Source: Pseudomonadota bacterium (GTDB lineage Bacteria > Pseudomonadota > Alphaproteobacteria > Rhodospirillales > Magnetospirillaceae). From it: DNA of 42,330 nt. The notes under the pieces were generated by a model. It was not told the DNA's origin. It did not search any database and saw only the letters and a list, made by a program, of their open reading frames with translations. Positions 23,862 through 30,903 of this stretch are shown here, piece after piece. Each line of letters opens with the position of its first letter. Position 1 is the first letter of the stretch. The position numbers were made by a program, and so were the translations under genes. The stretch covers positions 1 to 42,330 of the forward strand of contig JAJXWP010000037.1 of the NCBI GenBank assembly GCA_021781575.1, read 5' to 3'.

Positions 23862-24032
23862 TCAGGACGCATCGCGGGGATCTATGCGCCAATCGCGCAG
23901 ATCGCTATTAACGTAACCTGCGACGACTACGCGTCCGTGCGTCATGTCGATAAGGTAGTGCAGGTTCTCGACACTGCCGGTGAACCACGCTCCCGCCGCC
24001 AGTGCTTCCCAACCGCTTTGGATGCCAATCAT
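23862..24032 (-). CDS. Hypothetical 56-residue protein
   Basis: ATG 24032 after ACAGAGGAGCGGTCA. Aromatic, strand-rich (SGWEALAAGAWFTGSVENLH; HGRVVVAGYVNSDLRDWRID). Not recognised. Confidence 0.6.
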   Translation of the reverse strand: MIGIQSGWEALAAGAWFTGSVENLHYLIDMTHGRVVVAGYVNSDLRDWRIDPRDAS

Positions 24033-24049
24033 TGACCGCTCCTCTGTGT

Positions 24050-24199
24050 TCAGCGATGCCGGCGTGCGCGGTCGCACGCCTGGCGGGCAAGCTTTGCGGT
24101 CTTGAAGCCGCCGACGATCTTTCCCCGCAAATCATAGGCCCACAGTGCCGGATTGGCGGGGTCCGGGATGATCTTGAACGGCACGTCCTGGGCGATCAT
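24050..24199 (-). CDS. 49-residue basic protein
   Basis: ATG 24199 after CCAGAGGAGAGGCCG. Reads MIAQDVPFKIIPDPANPALW, then AYDLRGKIVGGFKTAKLARQ, ending Arg-rich. The stop (TGA) is followed by the next AGAGGAG junction, which fixes the frame. Function unknown. Confidence 0.6.
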   Translation of the reverse strand: MIAQDVPFKIIPDPANPALWAYDLRGKIVGGFKTAKLARQACDRARRHR

Positions 24200-24214
24200 C
24201 GGCCTCTCCTCTGG

Positions 24215-24571
24215 TCAGACGGCCGTCGGCCAAGGGATAATTGTGCCAACTTCAGGAGCGTCATCGTCGATAACGACGAATGATCCTTCGCCCGTCGTGG
24301 GATCGTACTCGTTCACCTGGATTGCAAGGGGCGTCCAGTCGAAGAACAGATCCTCAATGCTCTGTTTCGTCGTCGTACCACCGATCACGCGGAATCGACC
24401 GAAATCGCTGCCGCAACCGGGGAAGAGATGACTGGGAAGGTTCTTTCCTTCTTCGGAAGCAGGAGTTTTCCCAATGATCTCGACATGCGTTGGGCGCGGG
24501 CGAAGCACGGCATGCGCCAAGCATTCAGTCTCGGTGTCGTCAGATTCCCGCTCGTCCATTCGACTCGACAT
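24215..24571 (-). CDS. Hypothetical 118-residue acidic protein
   Basis: ATG 24571 after ACGAGAGGAGTACCTG. Strand-rich C-terminal half (SDFGRFRVIGGTTTKQSIED; GSFVVIDDDAPEVGTIIPWP). Not recognised. Confidence 0.6.
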   Translation of the reverse strand: MSSRMDERESDDTETECLAHAVLRPRPTHVEIIGKTPASEEGKNLPSHLFPGCGSDFGRFRVIGGTTTKQSIEDLFFDWTPLAIQVNEYDPTTGEGSFVVIDDDAPEVGTIIPWPTAV

Positions 24572-24586
24572 CAGGTACTCCTCTCG

Positions 24587-24775
24587 TCAGATGGTGGCGG
24601 CTTCCCAAACCTCATCCGGGTTCGGGAAAGTGTCGTTTTGGAACTGCGCCGCTTCCCGCGCCCGATTCATGCTGATGAAGGTGCGCGCGTCTTTGGCGCG
24701 CAGGCTGGTGAAGCCCGTGGCCGTCAGATAACTCGGCGTGCCGCTAACCATAATCTTGCGAACTACGATCTGCAT
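24587..24775 (-). CDS. Hypothetical 62-residue protein
   Basis: ATG 24775 after ACGAGGGAGCCGACC. N-terminal strands (MQIVVRKIMVSGTPSYLTAT), helical end with NRAREAAQFQNDTFPNPDEV. Not recognised. Confidence 0.6.
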   Translation of the reverse strand: MQIVVRKIMVSGTPSYLTATGFTSLRAKDARTFISMNRAREAAQFQNDTFPNPDEVWEAATI

Positions 24776-24791
24776 GGTCGGCTCCCTCGTA

Positions 24792-25007
24792 TCAGGCCGC
24801 TTTCGCGGACCATTTCAGGCAGATATCACTATCTCGGACAGTGACGACGCCGTCACTATCGGTCAGCAGCTCACAAACACGGCCTTTGCTTCGGGACCGG
24901 CAATTTCCGCACTTCGCTCCTTGCGCCCGGAGCGCGGCTTCCTTCACCGCGTCTCTGGCGTTGCGGGCCGCCCGCTGACGGCGCTTGGCTTCGGGATTGC
25001 GGCTCAT
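24792..25007 (-). CDS. Basic microprotein with Cys motif
   Basis: ATG 25007 after CGGAGGAGCCGTCCAGC. Arg/Ala-rich N-terminal helix (KRRQRAARNARDAVKEAALR), then CGNC and two further Cys, a possible zinc site. Likely nucleic-acid binding. Confidence 0.6.
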   Translation of the reverse strand: MSRNPEAKRRQRAARNARDAVKEAALRAQGAKCGNCRSRSKGRVCELLTDSDGVVTVRDSDICLKWSAKAA

Positions 25008-25027
25008 GCTGGACGGCTCCTCCGAAG

Positions 25028-25252
25028 TCAGGCGGCCCAACCGGCCGCGATGTGGATGTCCTCGCCCATCTCGACATGATCGGCGCCGTGCAGGTTGATC
25101 GCATCGACGATCGCCTGCTGGAGCGCCTCGGCGCAGCGGTCACTGTAGCACGGGATCGCGACCTCTTGGCCGTGGCCCCGGACCACGACGTCATGGGCGA
25201 TCGAGCCGTCGGTCAGAGTGTCATGGCGGTGATGGACGGTAATCTTGGACAT
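25028..25252 (-). CDS. Hypothetical 74-residue protein, first gene after the palindromic promoter
   Basis: ATG 25252 after TTCGGAGGCACGCTGAAG. His-rich N-terminus (MSKITVHHRHDTLTDGSIAH), strand-helix-strand layout. The palindromic promoter at 25303-25331 lies about 50 bp upstream, so this gene heads the run of small genes down to 22600. Confidence 0.6.
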   Translation of the reverse strand: MSKITVHHRHDTLTDGSIAHDVVVRGHGQEVAIPCYSDRCAEALQQAIVDAINLHGADHVEMGEDIHIAAGWAA

Positions 25253-25302
25253 CTTCAGCGTGCCTCCGAACAGGAGCGGTGATCCACCGCGCCAACATCG
25301 CC

Positions 25303-25331
25303 ACAATAGCGCACTATGCGCTAGTCTGCAA
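25303..25331 (-). promoter_or_regulatory. Promoter with palindromic operator centred on a stop codon (copy A)
   Basis: Minus strand: TTGCAG (25331-25326), 17-bp spacer, TATTGT (25308-25303). The spacer region holds TAGCGCATAGTGCGCTA (25307-25323), a 7-3-7 palindrome whose centre TAG is the stop codon of the HTH gene 25314-25562. The same design occurs at 31258-31286. Confidence 0.7.
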
Positions 25332-25562
25332 CCCGTATCTGTCGATCATCCAGGCGATCTTCAGCGTCTGGTCGGTGACCGCGCTGCGCCGCGCCTGGTC
25401 ATAGACCATCCGTTCCATGGTGGTCCGGGTGACGCAGAGATAGGGAGCCGCCTGATTGGCGGTCTCCAACCCGTGACGGGCCATCCAGGCCCGCAGCCAT
25501 TCCCGCCGCGCATCCTGGTCGAGGGCGAGTAGGTCGCCAAAGGTCGTTCTTGTCCGGCTCAT
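25314..25562 (-). CDS. HTH protein, paralog of 30904-31275
   Basis: 82 residues from ATG 25562. LLALDQDARREWLRAWMARH, then ETANQAAPYLCVTRTTMERM forms the helix-turn-helix, and SAVTDQTLKIAWMIDRYGLQ the end. The 70-residue core is clearly homologous to the plus-strand protein at 30904-31275. It overlaps the previous gene by 4 bp. Its last codons (S-A-stop) are half of a palindromic operator. Likely a repressor of the downstream array; inferred. Confidence 0.75.
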   Translation of the reverse strand: MSRTRTTFGDLLALDQDARREWLRAWMARHGLETANQAAPYLCVTRTTMERMVYDQARRSAVTDQTLKIAWMIDRYGLQTSA

Positions 25563-26056
25563 GTCGCGGCCCTGCCTTCGCCGCCGGCGCCCGTGGCCGG
25601 ATAGAACAGGCGGCAGCGCTGTGCCGGGAATTGGCTGGCCAGCCAGGCGACATAGTCGGTTGCCTCGTCGAGGGTCGCAAACGCCTCCAAGGTGTAGGTC
25701 CCGCGGTTGAAATCGTCCGGGTCTTCCTGTGTGACCTCCGCCAGATCCCTGGGCCAGTGGCAAAGCACCAGATGCGGCAGGCCGGGCATGGGAGGGGCAA
25801 GCAGGGCGCAGCACAGCCGGTCGGTCTCGGGTGCCGGCAGCTTTTGCCACGCCGCCATGGCGGCGGCGAGCGTCCCGCCGGCGGACAGCCGCGCCCGCAG
25901 TTCCGACCGTTCCTCGTCGGAGCAATAAAGCAGGAAGCTGTAGCGATGGAGCAGCAGGCCGGGCCCCCGTCGCCCGGGCGGGATGTCCAGCAGCAGCACG
26001 CCCGCCATGCCGGGCAGATAGGGCCTGTAGTCGGTCAGCGAGACGGTCAGGGACAT
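25559..26056 (-). CDS. Hypothetical 165-residue protein next to the methyltransferase
   Basis: ATG 26056 after GGGAGGGCATCCCATC, overlapping the methyltransferase stop by 10 bp. Hydrophobic N-terminal third (YLPGMAGVLLLDIPPGRRGP; LLLHRYSFLLYCSDEERSEL) then a soluble C-terminal half (ATLDEATDYVAWLASQFPAQ). Not recognised. Tight coupling to both neighbours. Confidence 0.6.
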   Translation of the reverse strand: MSLTVSLTDYRPYLPGMAGVLLLDIPPGRRGPGLLLHRYSFLLYCSDEERSELRARLSAGGTLAAAMAAWQKLPAPETDRLCCALLAPPMPGLPHLVLCHWPRDLAEVTQEDPDDFNRGTYTLEAFATLDEATDYVAWLASQFPAQRCRLFYPATGAGGEGRAAT

Positions 26057-27324
26057 GATGGGATGCCCTCCCCGCCGGCAATGGCCGGGAAGCGCAACGC
26101 CGCGGTGTCCAGATAGGCTTTCGAGCGCTCGATGCCGATCCAACGCCGGCCGAGCCGTTCGGCGACCTCGCCGACGGTGCCGGAGCCGAAGAAGGGGTCG
26201 ACCACCAGGTCGCCGGGTTGCGTCGTCATCAGGATGGCCCGCTCCGGCAGACTGGCAGGGAATATCGCAGGGTGAGCCTTCAAACCCGCGCCGCGGCACG
26301 CGCGCCGATACGGGTCGTTGGATGCCGAATTGGCGGCCGACAGCAGTGTGGACGGAATGGCACCGCCATTGTCCCGGTCGAAGGCGCCTGCACCAATATC
26401 GATGCCGGAGGGGCGGCGGCCGGCCCGGTAAGGGCGCTGCGCTGTCTTGTAGGGCTGCAGGACCGGTCGGTTGTCCGCACGGTCCTGCATGCCGGCGACG
26501 TCGTTGACCCACCAGTAGACCGGTTCGACGGTCTGGCGCAGCCGCCGGCGGCGGACCGACACCCACTCGATCGATCCGAGTTTGGTGGGATTGTCCCAGT
26601 GCCAGCGCTGGGCCAGCTGGTAGCCGCAGCGATCTTCCATGGCCACAACGAAGCGCTCGAGATACGTCGACTGATAAGGGACGCCGCGGCGATAGACCTC
26701 GGCACCGAGATTCATGAACAGGCTGCCGCCAGGCGCCAGCAGCGGCTTCCATAGGTCGGCCAGGTCGAGAGACCAGGCGAGCCAGCTGGCGGCCTCCATG
26801 CCGCCATATTCCTTGGCCTTGAGGATCGGGTAGGGCGGGCTGGTATAGATGGTGGCGACCGAGCCCCGCTCGATCAGGGCTGCCGCCTCTTCGACATGCC
26901 CCCAGACGGCCAGGCCGAAGCGGGTCTCGAAGATCGTCAGCACCACGCCCGGCCGGGCATTCTCCAGGACGCCCTGGCCCCTGTCGGTCAAGGTCCAACG
27001 TCCACGGGACCGGGCGTCGATCAGTCCCTTCATCTTGGCGAGTTGCTGCGCGTGCCGGACTTGCCGCTCGAACAGCGAATGCACACGGCCATGGGCAAAG
27101 ACCGCCATCGCGTCGCGCACGGTCGCGTCGATCTGCGCCTCGGCGGCCACCGGGTCATACAGGTCCGCCGGCGCCGCCTCACCGCCGGCGCTGTCAAGGC
27201 ACCGCAGCAGCGGCAGCATCAGCTGCCCCTGGCTTGGCAAGGTGACGGCTTGTTCGGCACGTTGTTGCTCGCGGCCGGCGGCAAGGCGTTTCTGGCGCGC
27301 TTTCAATGCTTCGGCGGACGGCAA
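26047..27324 (-). CDS. DNA methyltransferase (N6-A or N4-C, beta class) with Mrr-like N-terminal domain
   Basis: 425 residues; TTG 27324 follows CAGGGAGTCCC. Catalytic motif TSPPY at 161-165 and AdoMet motif DPFFGSGT at 376-383, in the beta-class order, with target-recognition region between. The first about 125 residues resemble the Mrr_N winged helix (LPSQGQLMLPLLRCLDSAGG; GLIDARSRGRWTLTDRGQGV). No restriction gene adjoins directly; an HNH nuclease is two genes upstream (27827). It may be an orphan protective or regulatory methyltransferase; the base and site cannot be read from sequence. Confidence 0.85.
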   Translation of the reverse strand: MPSAEALKARQKRLAAGREQQRAEQAVTLPSQGQLMLPLLRCLDSAGGEAAPADLYDPVAAEAQIDATVRDAMAVFAHGRVHSLFERQVRHAQQLAKMKGLIDARSRGRWTLTDRGQGVLENARPGVVLTIFETRFGLAVWGHVEEAAALIERGSVATIYTSPPYPILKAKEYGGMEAASWLAWSLDLADLWKPLLAPGGSLFMNLGAEVYRRGVPYQSTYLERFVVAMEDRCGYQLAQRWHWDNPTKLGSIEWVSVRRRRLRQTVEPVYWWVNDVAGMQDRADNRPVLQPYKTAQRPYRAGRRPSGIDIGAGAFDRDNGGAIPSTLLSAANSASNDPYRRACRGAGLKAHPAIFPASLPERAILMTTQPGDLVVDPFFGSGTVGEVAERLGRRWIGIERSKAYLDTAALRFPAIAGGEGIPSCP

Positions 27325-27348
27325 TTCAGCGGGACTCCCTGATGTTCA

Positions 27349-27585
27349 TCAGCGCGGCGTGAACCGGGCGCGGTCGATGATTTCCCCATATCGAGCGCGG
27401 CATTGCTCGGCCGTCGTTCCGGCGGTGGGGTCGCTGCCGCCAAAGGAAGTGCGCCACAGCATGTCGATGGCTTCATAGGCATTGGTGATCTCGCCGATGG
27501 CGTCGATCAAGGCAAACCGATAGATCTCGGCCGGCTGGCCGACGGTGTTGGCGGTTTCCTGCAATTCCGGCAGGTTCTTCGGCAT
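27349..27585 (-). CDS. Hypothetical 78-residue protein
   Basis: ATG 27585 after TAGGAGGGCCTGACCG. Helical (IYRFALIDAIGEITNAYEAI). Not recognised. Directly upstream of the methyltransferase, likely same transcript. Confidence 0.6.
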   Translation of the reverse strand: MPKNLPELQETANTVGQPAEIYRFALIDAIGEITNAYEAIDMLWRTSFGGSDPTAGTTAEQCRARYGEIIDRARFTPR

Positions 27586-27601
27586 CGGTCAGGCCCTCCT
27601 A

Positions 27602-27823
27602 TTATGTGGTTGGTGCTGGCGGCGCATCGACCCAGCCGCCGAAATCCCATTCTTCGATGAGATACATGATGGCGTCTTTTTCTTTGTCATCCGGATTGTG
27701 CCCGGCTGGCGCGAGCCATGTCCAATTTCGAAGTAGTCGAAAGCCGCGCGATCTTAAGAAATCCATAGCTTCCTGGTCCATACCGGGCCAACGGGCAGCG
27801 CGGTCAGGTGTCGTCTGTGGCAT
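27602..27823 (-). CDS. Hypothetical 73-residue protein
   Basis: ATG 27823 after TTCGGAGTAGGTT. MDFLRSRGFRLLRNWTWLAP and IMYLIEEWDFGGWVDAPP; Trp-rich, acidic. Not recognised. Confidence 0.6.
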   Translation of the reverse strand: MPQTTPDRAARWPGMDQEAMDFLRSRGFRLLRNWTWLAPAGHNPDDKEKDAIMYLIEEWDFGGWVDAPPAPTT

Positions 27824-27826
27824 AAC

Positions 27827-28165
27827 CTACTCCGAAGGGCGCTTTCGAAAGCGTCGAGGATTTTCACGACACATCAGACTGAAAACGCGCGGCGCATAAT
27901 GAAACCATACGTCGAGAAGCACGGCGCGCCACTCTTCTGGTGTCCATTGTGCGCCCTTGATTGCGTTGGCGCGAGGCGAGGAACAAACATAGTTAAATAC
28001 GTTGTCTGGACCGCCATAAGTGGCGGGAATAATGTGATCAATTGCGAGATGGTCGGGGCGGAGAAGCTCCCCGGAGTAATAGCAGCGATACTCGAATACA
28101 TGTAGCATACAGCGCCGCAAAACGGGCGATGTTCGACCAACGGACGCCTCGACAGGAAACATCAT
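27827..28165 (-). CDS. HNH endonuclease
   Basis: 112 residues. EYRCYYSGELLRPDHLAIDH, then IIPATYGGPDNVFNYVCSSP and RANAIKGAQW gives the HNH core (YSG..L...DHI.P...GG.DN..N.V...R..N..KG). The ATG at 28165 or 28108 could be the start; ribosome site is weak. HNH proteins nick or cleave DNA. It lies two genes upstream of the methyltransferase on the same strand. Confidence 0.75.
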   Translation of the reverse strand: MMFPVEASVGRTSPVLRRCMLHVFEYRCYYSGELLRPDHLAIDHIIPATYGGPDNVFNYVCSSPRANAIKGAQWTPEEWRAVLLDVWFHYAPRVFSLMCRENPRRFRKRPSE

Positions 28166-28477
28166 TTCCGGGCACGCTCAAGGTGCCTAGGATGGTCGAA
28201 GCTGTCATTGGAGGTCTCGTTGAGTGGAGATGTTGGTTTTTTGCGGTAGACACCATGTATTCATAGGGGTGCGCCGATACACAGGGAATATCAGTGGGTT
28301 GGCGGCGCTCCCAAGTGAATTGGTCGACCAATTCACTAGAATCCGCTGACATAGCCTCGACAGCATAGAGCAACTCTATACTGCCATGGCTTGTATCGGC
28401 AAAAATATGGCGAACAGTCGTCGAGCCATCGGCGACATTGACGTTCGCGCAGATAATGCGGCTTCATTCACCTGTCC
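28166..28477 (-). other. Region with an uncertain gene and a 24-bp palindrome
   Basis: On the minus strand one frame (about 28446 down to 28038) reads like protein (ANVNVADGSTTVRHIFADTS; LLYAVEAMSADSSELVDQFT; MVSTAKNQHLHSTRPP) but lacks an ATG start with ribosome site and overlaps the HNH gene. It may be a real gene with ATT start near 28440, or a decayed gene. Confidence 0.35.
28314..28337. repeat. 24-bp perfect palindrome
   Basis: Halves AGTGAATTGGTC (28314-28325) and GACCAATTCACT (28326-28337) are exact reverse complements with no spacer. About 150 bp upstream of the HNH gene. Confidence 0.8.
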
Positions 28478-28678
28478 TCAGTCGACCAAGTTGATACGGA
28501 TTTCACGGCCGTCTTTGCCGCGCATCCGGACGATATGGTTGTCGTCTGCCGCGCGCACAAAGACGAGGGCCAGCGCCAACGCTTTGCGGATCACGGCTGC
28601 ATTGGTCGTTACGCCGAAGACGCGTTGTATCTCCTCGATCGCTTTGCCAGTACCAGGACTGACGCTGAACTCGCACAT
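28478..28678 (-). CDS. Hypothetical 66-residue protein, ribbon-helix-helix-like
   Basis: ATG 28678 after GGTGAGGGCTAG. TTNAAVIRKALALALVFVRA resembles the helix pair of ribbon-helix-helix proteins, followed by a strand end (REIRINLVD). Could be a small DNA-binding protein or antitoxin without an adjacent toxin. Confidence 0.55.
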   Translation of the reverse strand: MCEFSVSPGTGKAIEEIQRVFGVTTNAAVIRKALALALVFVRAADDNHIVRMRGKDGREIRINLVD

Positions 28679-28727
28679 CTAGCCCTCACCTACAAATCGG
28701 CTAAGCCCCCAAGGGCTCCTCGTATGT

Positions 28728-28756
28728 GCTTCCGGTCCTCTCCCCAGGCCGGAAGC
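28728..28756 (-). terminator. Hairpin between small genes
   Basis: GCTTCCGG (28728-28735) and CCGGAAGC (28749-28756), 13-nt loop, in a 112-bp gap between two minus-strand genes. No U run. Confidence 0.4.
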
Positions 28757-28790
28757 GGGTTCTCTCGCGGGGGAGTGCGCTGCGCCGGGT

Positions 28791-29048
28791 CTAGGAACCG
28801 AAGGTCCCGCCAACGCGCCGACGCGCAGTCATTTCGTTCCATTCATTCGGCGCAATCGGCTCGGCCAAACGGACATGAAAGACAGGAGCCGCACCACCGC
28901 CCATCAGGTGCTCGCCGTGCTTGTCCAGGTCGGTTCGCAGCGCGGTCACTTCGTCATCGGAGAATTCATTCTCGCCGATGAATTGGTCCAGATCGCCGAT
29001 CCATTCACCGCTGTCTGGGCTTTCGGACGTGATGGAAATGCGGGTCAT
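28791..29048 (-). CDS. Hypothetical 85-residue acidic protein
   Basis: ATG 29048 after CGAGGGAGCCAGGAAC. Acidic N-terminal half (SGEWIGDLDQFIGENEFSDD), then a Pro-rich end. Not recognised. Confidence 0.6.
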   Translation of the reverse strand: MTRISITSESPDSGEWIGDLDQFIGENEFSDDEVTALRTDLDKHGEHLMGGGAAPVFHVRLAEPIAPNEWNEMTARRRVGGTFGS

Positions 29049-29066
29049 GTTCCTGGCTCCCTCGTG

Positions 29067-29312
29067 TCAGTTTCTACGCGCCCAATTGTCGATCGACGAC
29101 GACAGGGCAGAAAAGATAAGCGCTTCGCCGCCCTTCCAGTGAAGGGCGTCAGATTCCAGGTGGCCAAGCTCCCAAATCCAGCCCGGCCCGTCTCCGTTGA
29201 CGTTTGGACTATAAAACAGACCGGCAGTGCGGCGCCCAGCAGGGTACTTCTCCTGGAAGTATCGCCACGCCTGGCGCGCTCTGCGCTGCGTCGGTTCCTG
29301 TGTGTAGGTCAC
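29067..29312 (-). CDS. Hypothetical 81-residue protein
   Basis: GTG 29312 after TGAGGAGGCCCGGCTGTCC. TQEPTQRRARQAWRYFQEKY, then RRTAGLFYSPNVNGDGPGWI; Trp/aromatic-rich. Not recognised. Confidence 0.55.
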   Translation of the reverse strand: MTYTQEPTQRRARQAWRYFQEKYPAGRRTAGLFYSPNVNGDGPGWIWELGHLESDALHWKGGEALIFSALSSSIDNWARRN

Positions 29313-29328
29313 GGACAGCCGGGCCTCC

Positions 29329-29472
29329 TCAGATGAAGTTGGGGACGGCGGCGACGGCCGCAGCCTCGGAGTCGTAGCCGGCGTAGATGTTGCCGCCGAT
29401 GCGGATAACCCACCCGTTGGCGCTGGTCTCGAAAATCTCGGCCTCACAGCCATTACGGCGAACGATCTTCAT
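29329..29472 (-). CDS. 47-residue microprotein
   Basis: ATG 29472 after GGAGGAGGGAGAGACCC. Reads MKIVRRNGCEAEIFETSANG, then WVIRIGGNIYAGYDSEAAAV, a strand-rich fold with a helical end. Not recognised. Confidence 0.6.
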   Translation of the reverse strand: MKIVRRNGCEAEIFETSANGWVIRIGGNIYAGYDSEAAAVAAVPNFI

Positions 29473-29491
29473 GGGTCTCTCCCTCCTCCGG

Positions 29492-29722
29492 TCACTGCTG
29501 CTCGTCGGCGAGGCGATCAACCTCGTTTTCGTGCGAGCGCTTCTGCTTCACCATCTCGGCCCATTGACCAGAGATCTGGGTAAGGGCGATGCCGACGCAC
29601 TGGTCAGTCGTGTCCTTGGATGCGCCAAGCCGATCACAAGCCGCGCTGATCGCGCGAAACAGACTGTCCTCCAGCTTGGACTTGTCTCCCGGATAGATCA
29701 GGTATCCCAATTCCTCAGCCAT
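29492..29722 (-). CDS. Hypothetical 76-residue helical protein
   Basis: ATG 29722 after GAAGGAGCCAGGGA. Helical and charged (KLEDSLFRAISAACDRLGAS; SGQWAEMVKQKRSHENEVDR). Not recognised. Confidence 0.6.
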   Translation of the reverse strand: MAEELGYLIYPGDKSKLEDSLFRAISAACDRLGASKDTTDQCVGIALTQISGQWAEMVKQKRSHENEVDRLADEQQ

Positions 29723-29734
29723 TCCCTGGCTCCT

Positions 29735-29935
29735 TCAGACCACCCAGACCCAGGAGCCGTTCTGGAAGACCTGCATCCGTTCCATGGAGACGGAAACGGT
29801 CTTGCCGCCAACATTGCAGGGCGGGAGTTTCTGGCCGAACTGCTCCAGCGCTTCAATGTCCGTGGCGGCGGAAACCCGCGAATGCTCGCGGTAGCCTGCG
29901 CCGTCACTCGGCACCATGTATCGGTAGTCCTGCAT
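29735..29935 (-). CDS. Hypothetical 66-residue protein, first gene of the minus block
   Basis: ATG 29935 after TGAGGAGGCCAGAAA. MQDYRYMVPSDGAGYREHSR and VSVSMERMQVFQNGSWVWVV; likely a small beta fold. Heads the long minus-strand array; its promoter should lie in the divergent region to 30018. Confidence 0.6.
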   Translation of the reverse strand: MQDYRYMVPSDGAGYREHSRVSAATDIEALEQFGQKLPPCNVGGKTVSVSMERMQVFQNGSWVWVV

Positions 29936-29989
29936 TTTCTGGCCTCCTCAGTGTGCCGGCGGGGGCGTCAGTGCCATCCTGCAATCTCA

Positions 29990-30020
29990 TTGACAACAGT
30001 ATTTCATGACTCGTATCATG
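29990..30020 (+). promoter_or_regulatory. Divergent control region: promoter and inverted repeat
   Basis: Plus strand: TTGACA (29990-29995), 18 bp, TATCAT (30014-30019). CATGA and TCATG arms (30005-30020) form an inverted repeat over the -10. The plus-strand start would then be at about 30026. Confidence 0.55.
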
Positions 30021-30722
30021 GCGCAAGTGAAATCGAGTGGTGCAATCATTTTGCGTAGATGGTTTTGGTTCCGGCTCACCCCCAAGGGGAGGAGCGCCGC
30101 CGATTACATCAAGATCGGGAACCGGGCGGGATATGCTGTCGACCCCGAAGACGCGATCTATGATCTGCCTCTCGATGCTCACCAGCGAGCCGCACCGGAG
30201 AATTTCCCAGAACTGTGCCGCTTGGTGCTGTCGATGCGGTCAGGTGAGCAGCTTGGCGTGCCGCAGATTGGGCTGTTCGGGACACTGGCGACTTGGGCGT
30301 ATGTGACGGCGGCGCTGTCGAAGAAGGATTGCCGGATTCACGATATCGAAACCGGCCGCATCTTCGATCCGGCTGACCAGAATGACCGCGTAGAGGGCGA
30401 AGAACTGCTTGGCCGCCAGGTGAACGGCCTCAAGATCGCCCCGGCGCAGGAAGGGCGCAAGACGGCGCCGCGGAAAGGCGGCCAGAACTTCAAGCTGGCC
30501 GGGGAACGCCTGCAAGCGGCGCGACTGGCCTGGGGCACCGACGATGATCGCACCCAGAAGCAGATTGCCGCCGAGTTCGGCGTCAGCGTGCCGACGCTCT
30601 GGCGGGCGATGACGCGCAACGGGCGCCGAGATGGTGAGCCGGTTGGCCGTGAGGCGGCTAAGTCCCTGCATAAGCAGGGGCTTTGGGTGCCGAAATCCGG
30701 CACGAAGGGCGCGAAGAAATGA
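30018..30722 (+). CDS. Helix-turn-helix protein heading the plus block
   Basis: About 234 residues. C-terminal HTH TQKQIAAEFGVSVPTLWRAM, then a basic tail (RNGRRDGEPVGREAAKSLHK; KSGTKGAKK). N-terminal part is a compact domain (GYAVDPEDAIYDLPLDAHQR; IGLFGTLATWAYVTAALSKK). The start is uncertain: ATG 30018 overlaps the -10 box, so GTG 30027 (near-leaderless) is an alternative. As the first gene beside a divergent inverted repeat it may regulate both blocks. Confidence 0.6.
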   Translation: MAQVKSSGAIILRRWFWFRLTPKGRSAADYIKIGNRAGYAVDPEDAIYDLPLDAHQRAAPENFPELCRLVLSMRSGEQLGVPQIGLFGTLATWAYVTAALSKKDCRIHDIETGRIFDPADQNDRVEGEELLGRQVNGLKIAPAQEGRKTAPRKGGQNFKLAGERLQAARLAWGTDDDRTQKQIAAEFGVSVPTLWRAMTRNGRRDGEPVGREAAKSLHKQGLWVPKSGTKGAKK

Positions 30723-30880
30723 CGGCCCCAACGGCCATCGCCGATGCGCTCGCGAAGATCGACCAGGCGATCAGGCTGCTGACCGAGGCGCAAGCCAAGA
30801 ACCCGCGGCCGGCGATCGAGATGGCGATAGCGGCGCTGGAAAGCGCCAAGATGGACTTGCTCGGCCAGAAGCCGAGCTGA
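30719..30880 (+). CDS. 53-residue helical protein
   Basis: ATGA overlap with the HTH gene's stop. MTAPTAIADALAKIDQAIRL and AIEMAIAALESAKMDLLGQK; two amphipathic helices. Function unknown. Confidence 0.6.
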   Translation: MTAPTAIADALAKIDQAIRLLTEAQAKNPRPAIEMAIAALESAKMDLLGQKPS

Positions 30881-30903
30881 TGCAGGAGGAACGCAATGGG
30901 CCG

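Noticed and set aside
25559-26998. 479-codon minus frame across the methyltransferase
   Set aside because: Only its last 165 codons are real (25559-26056); the rest is a frame shadow of the methyltransferase.
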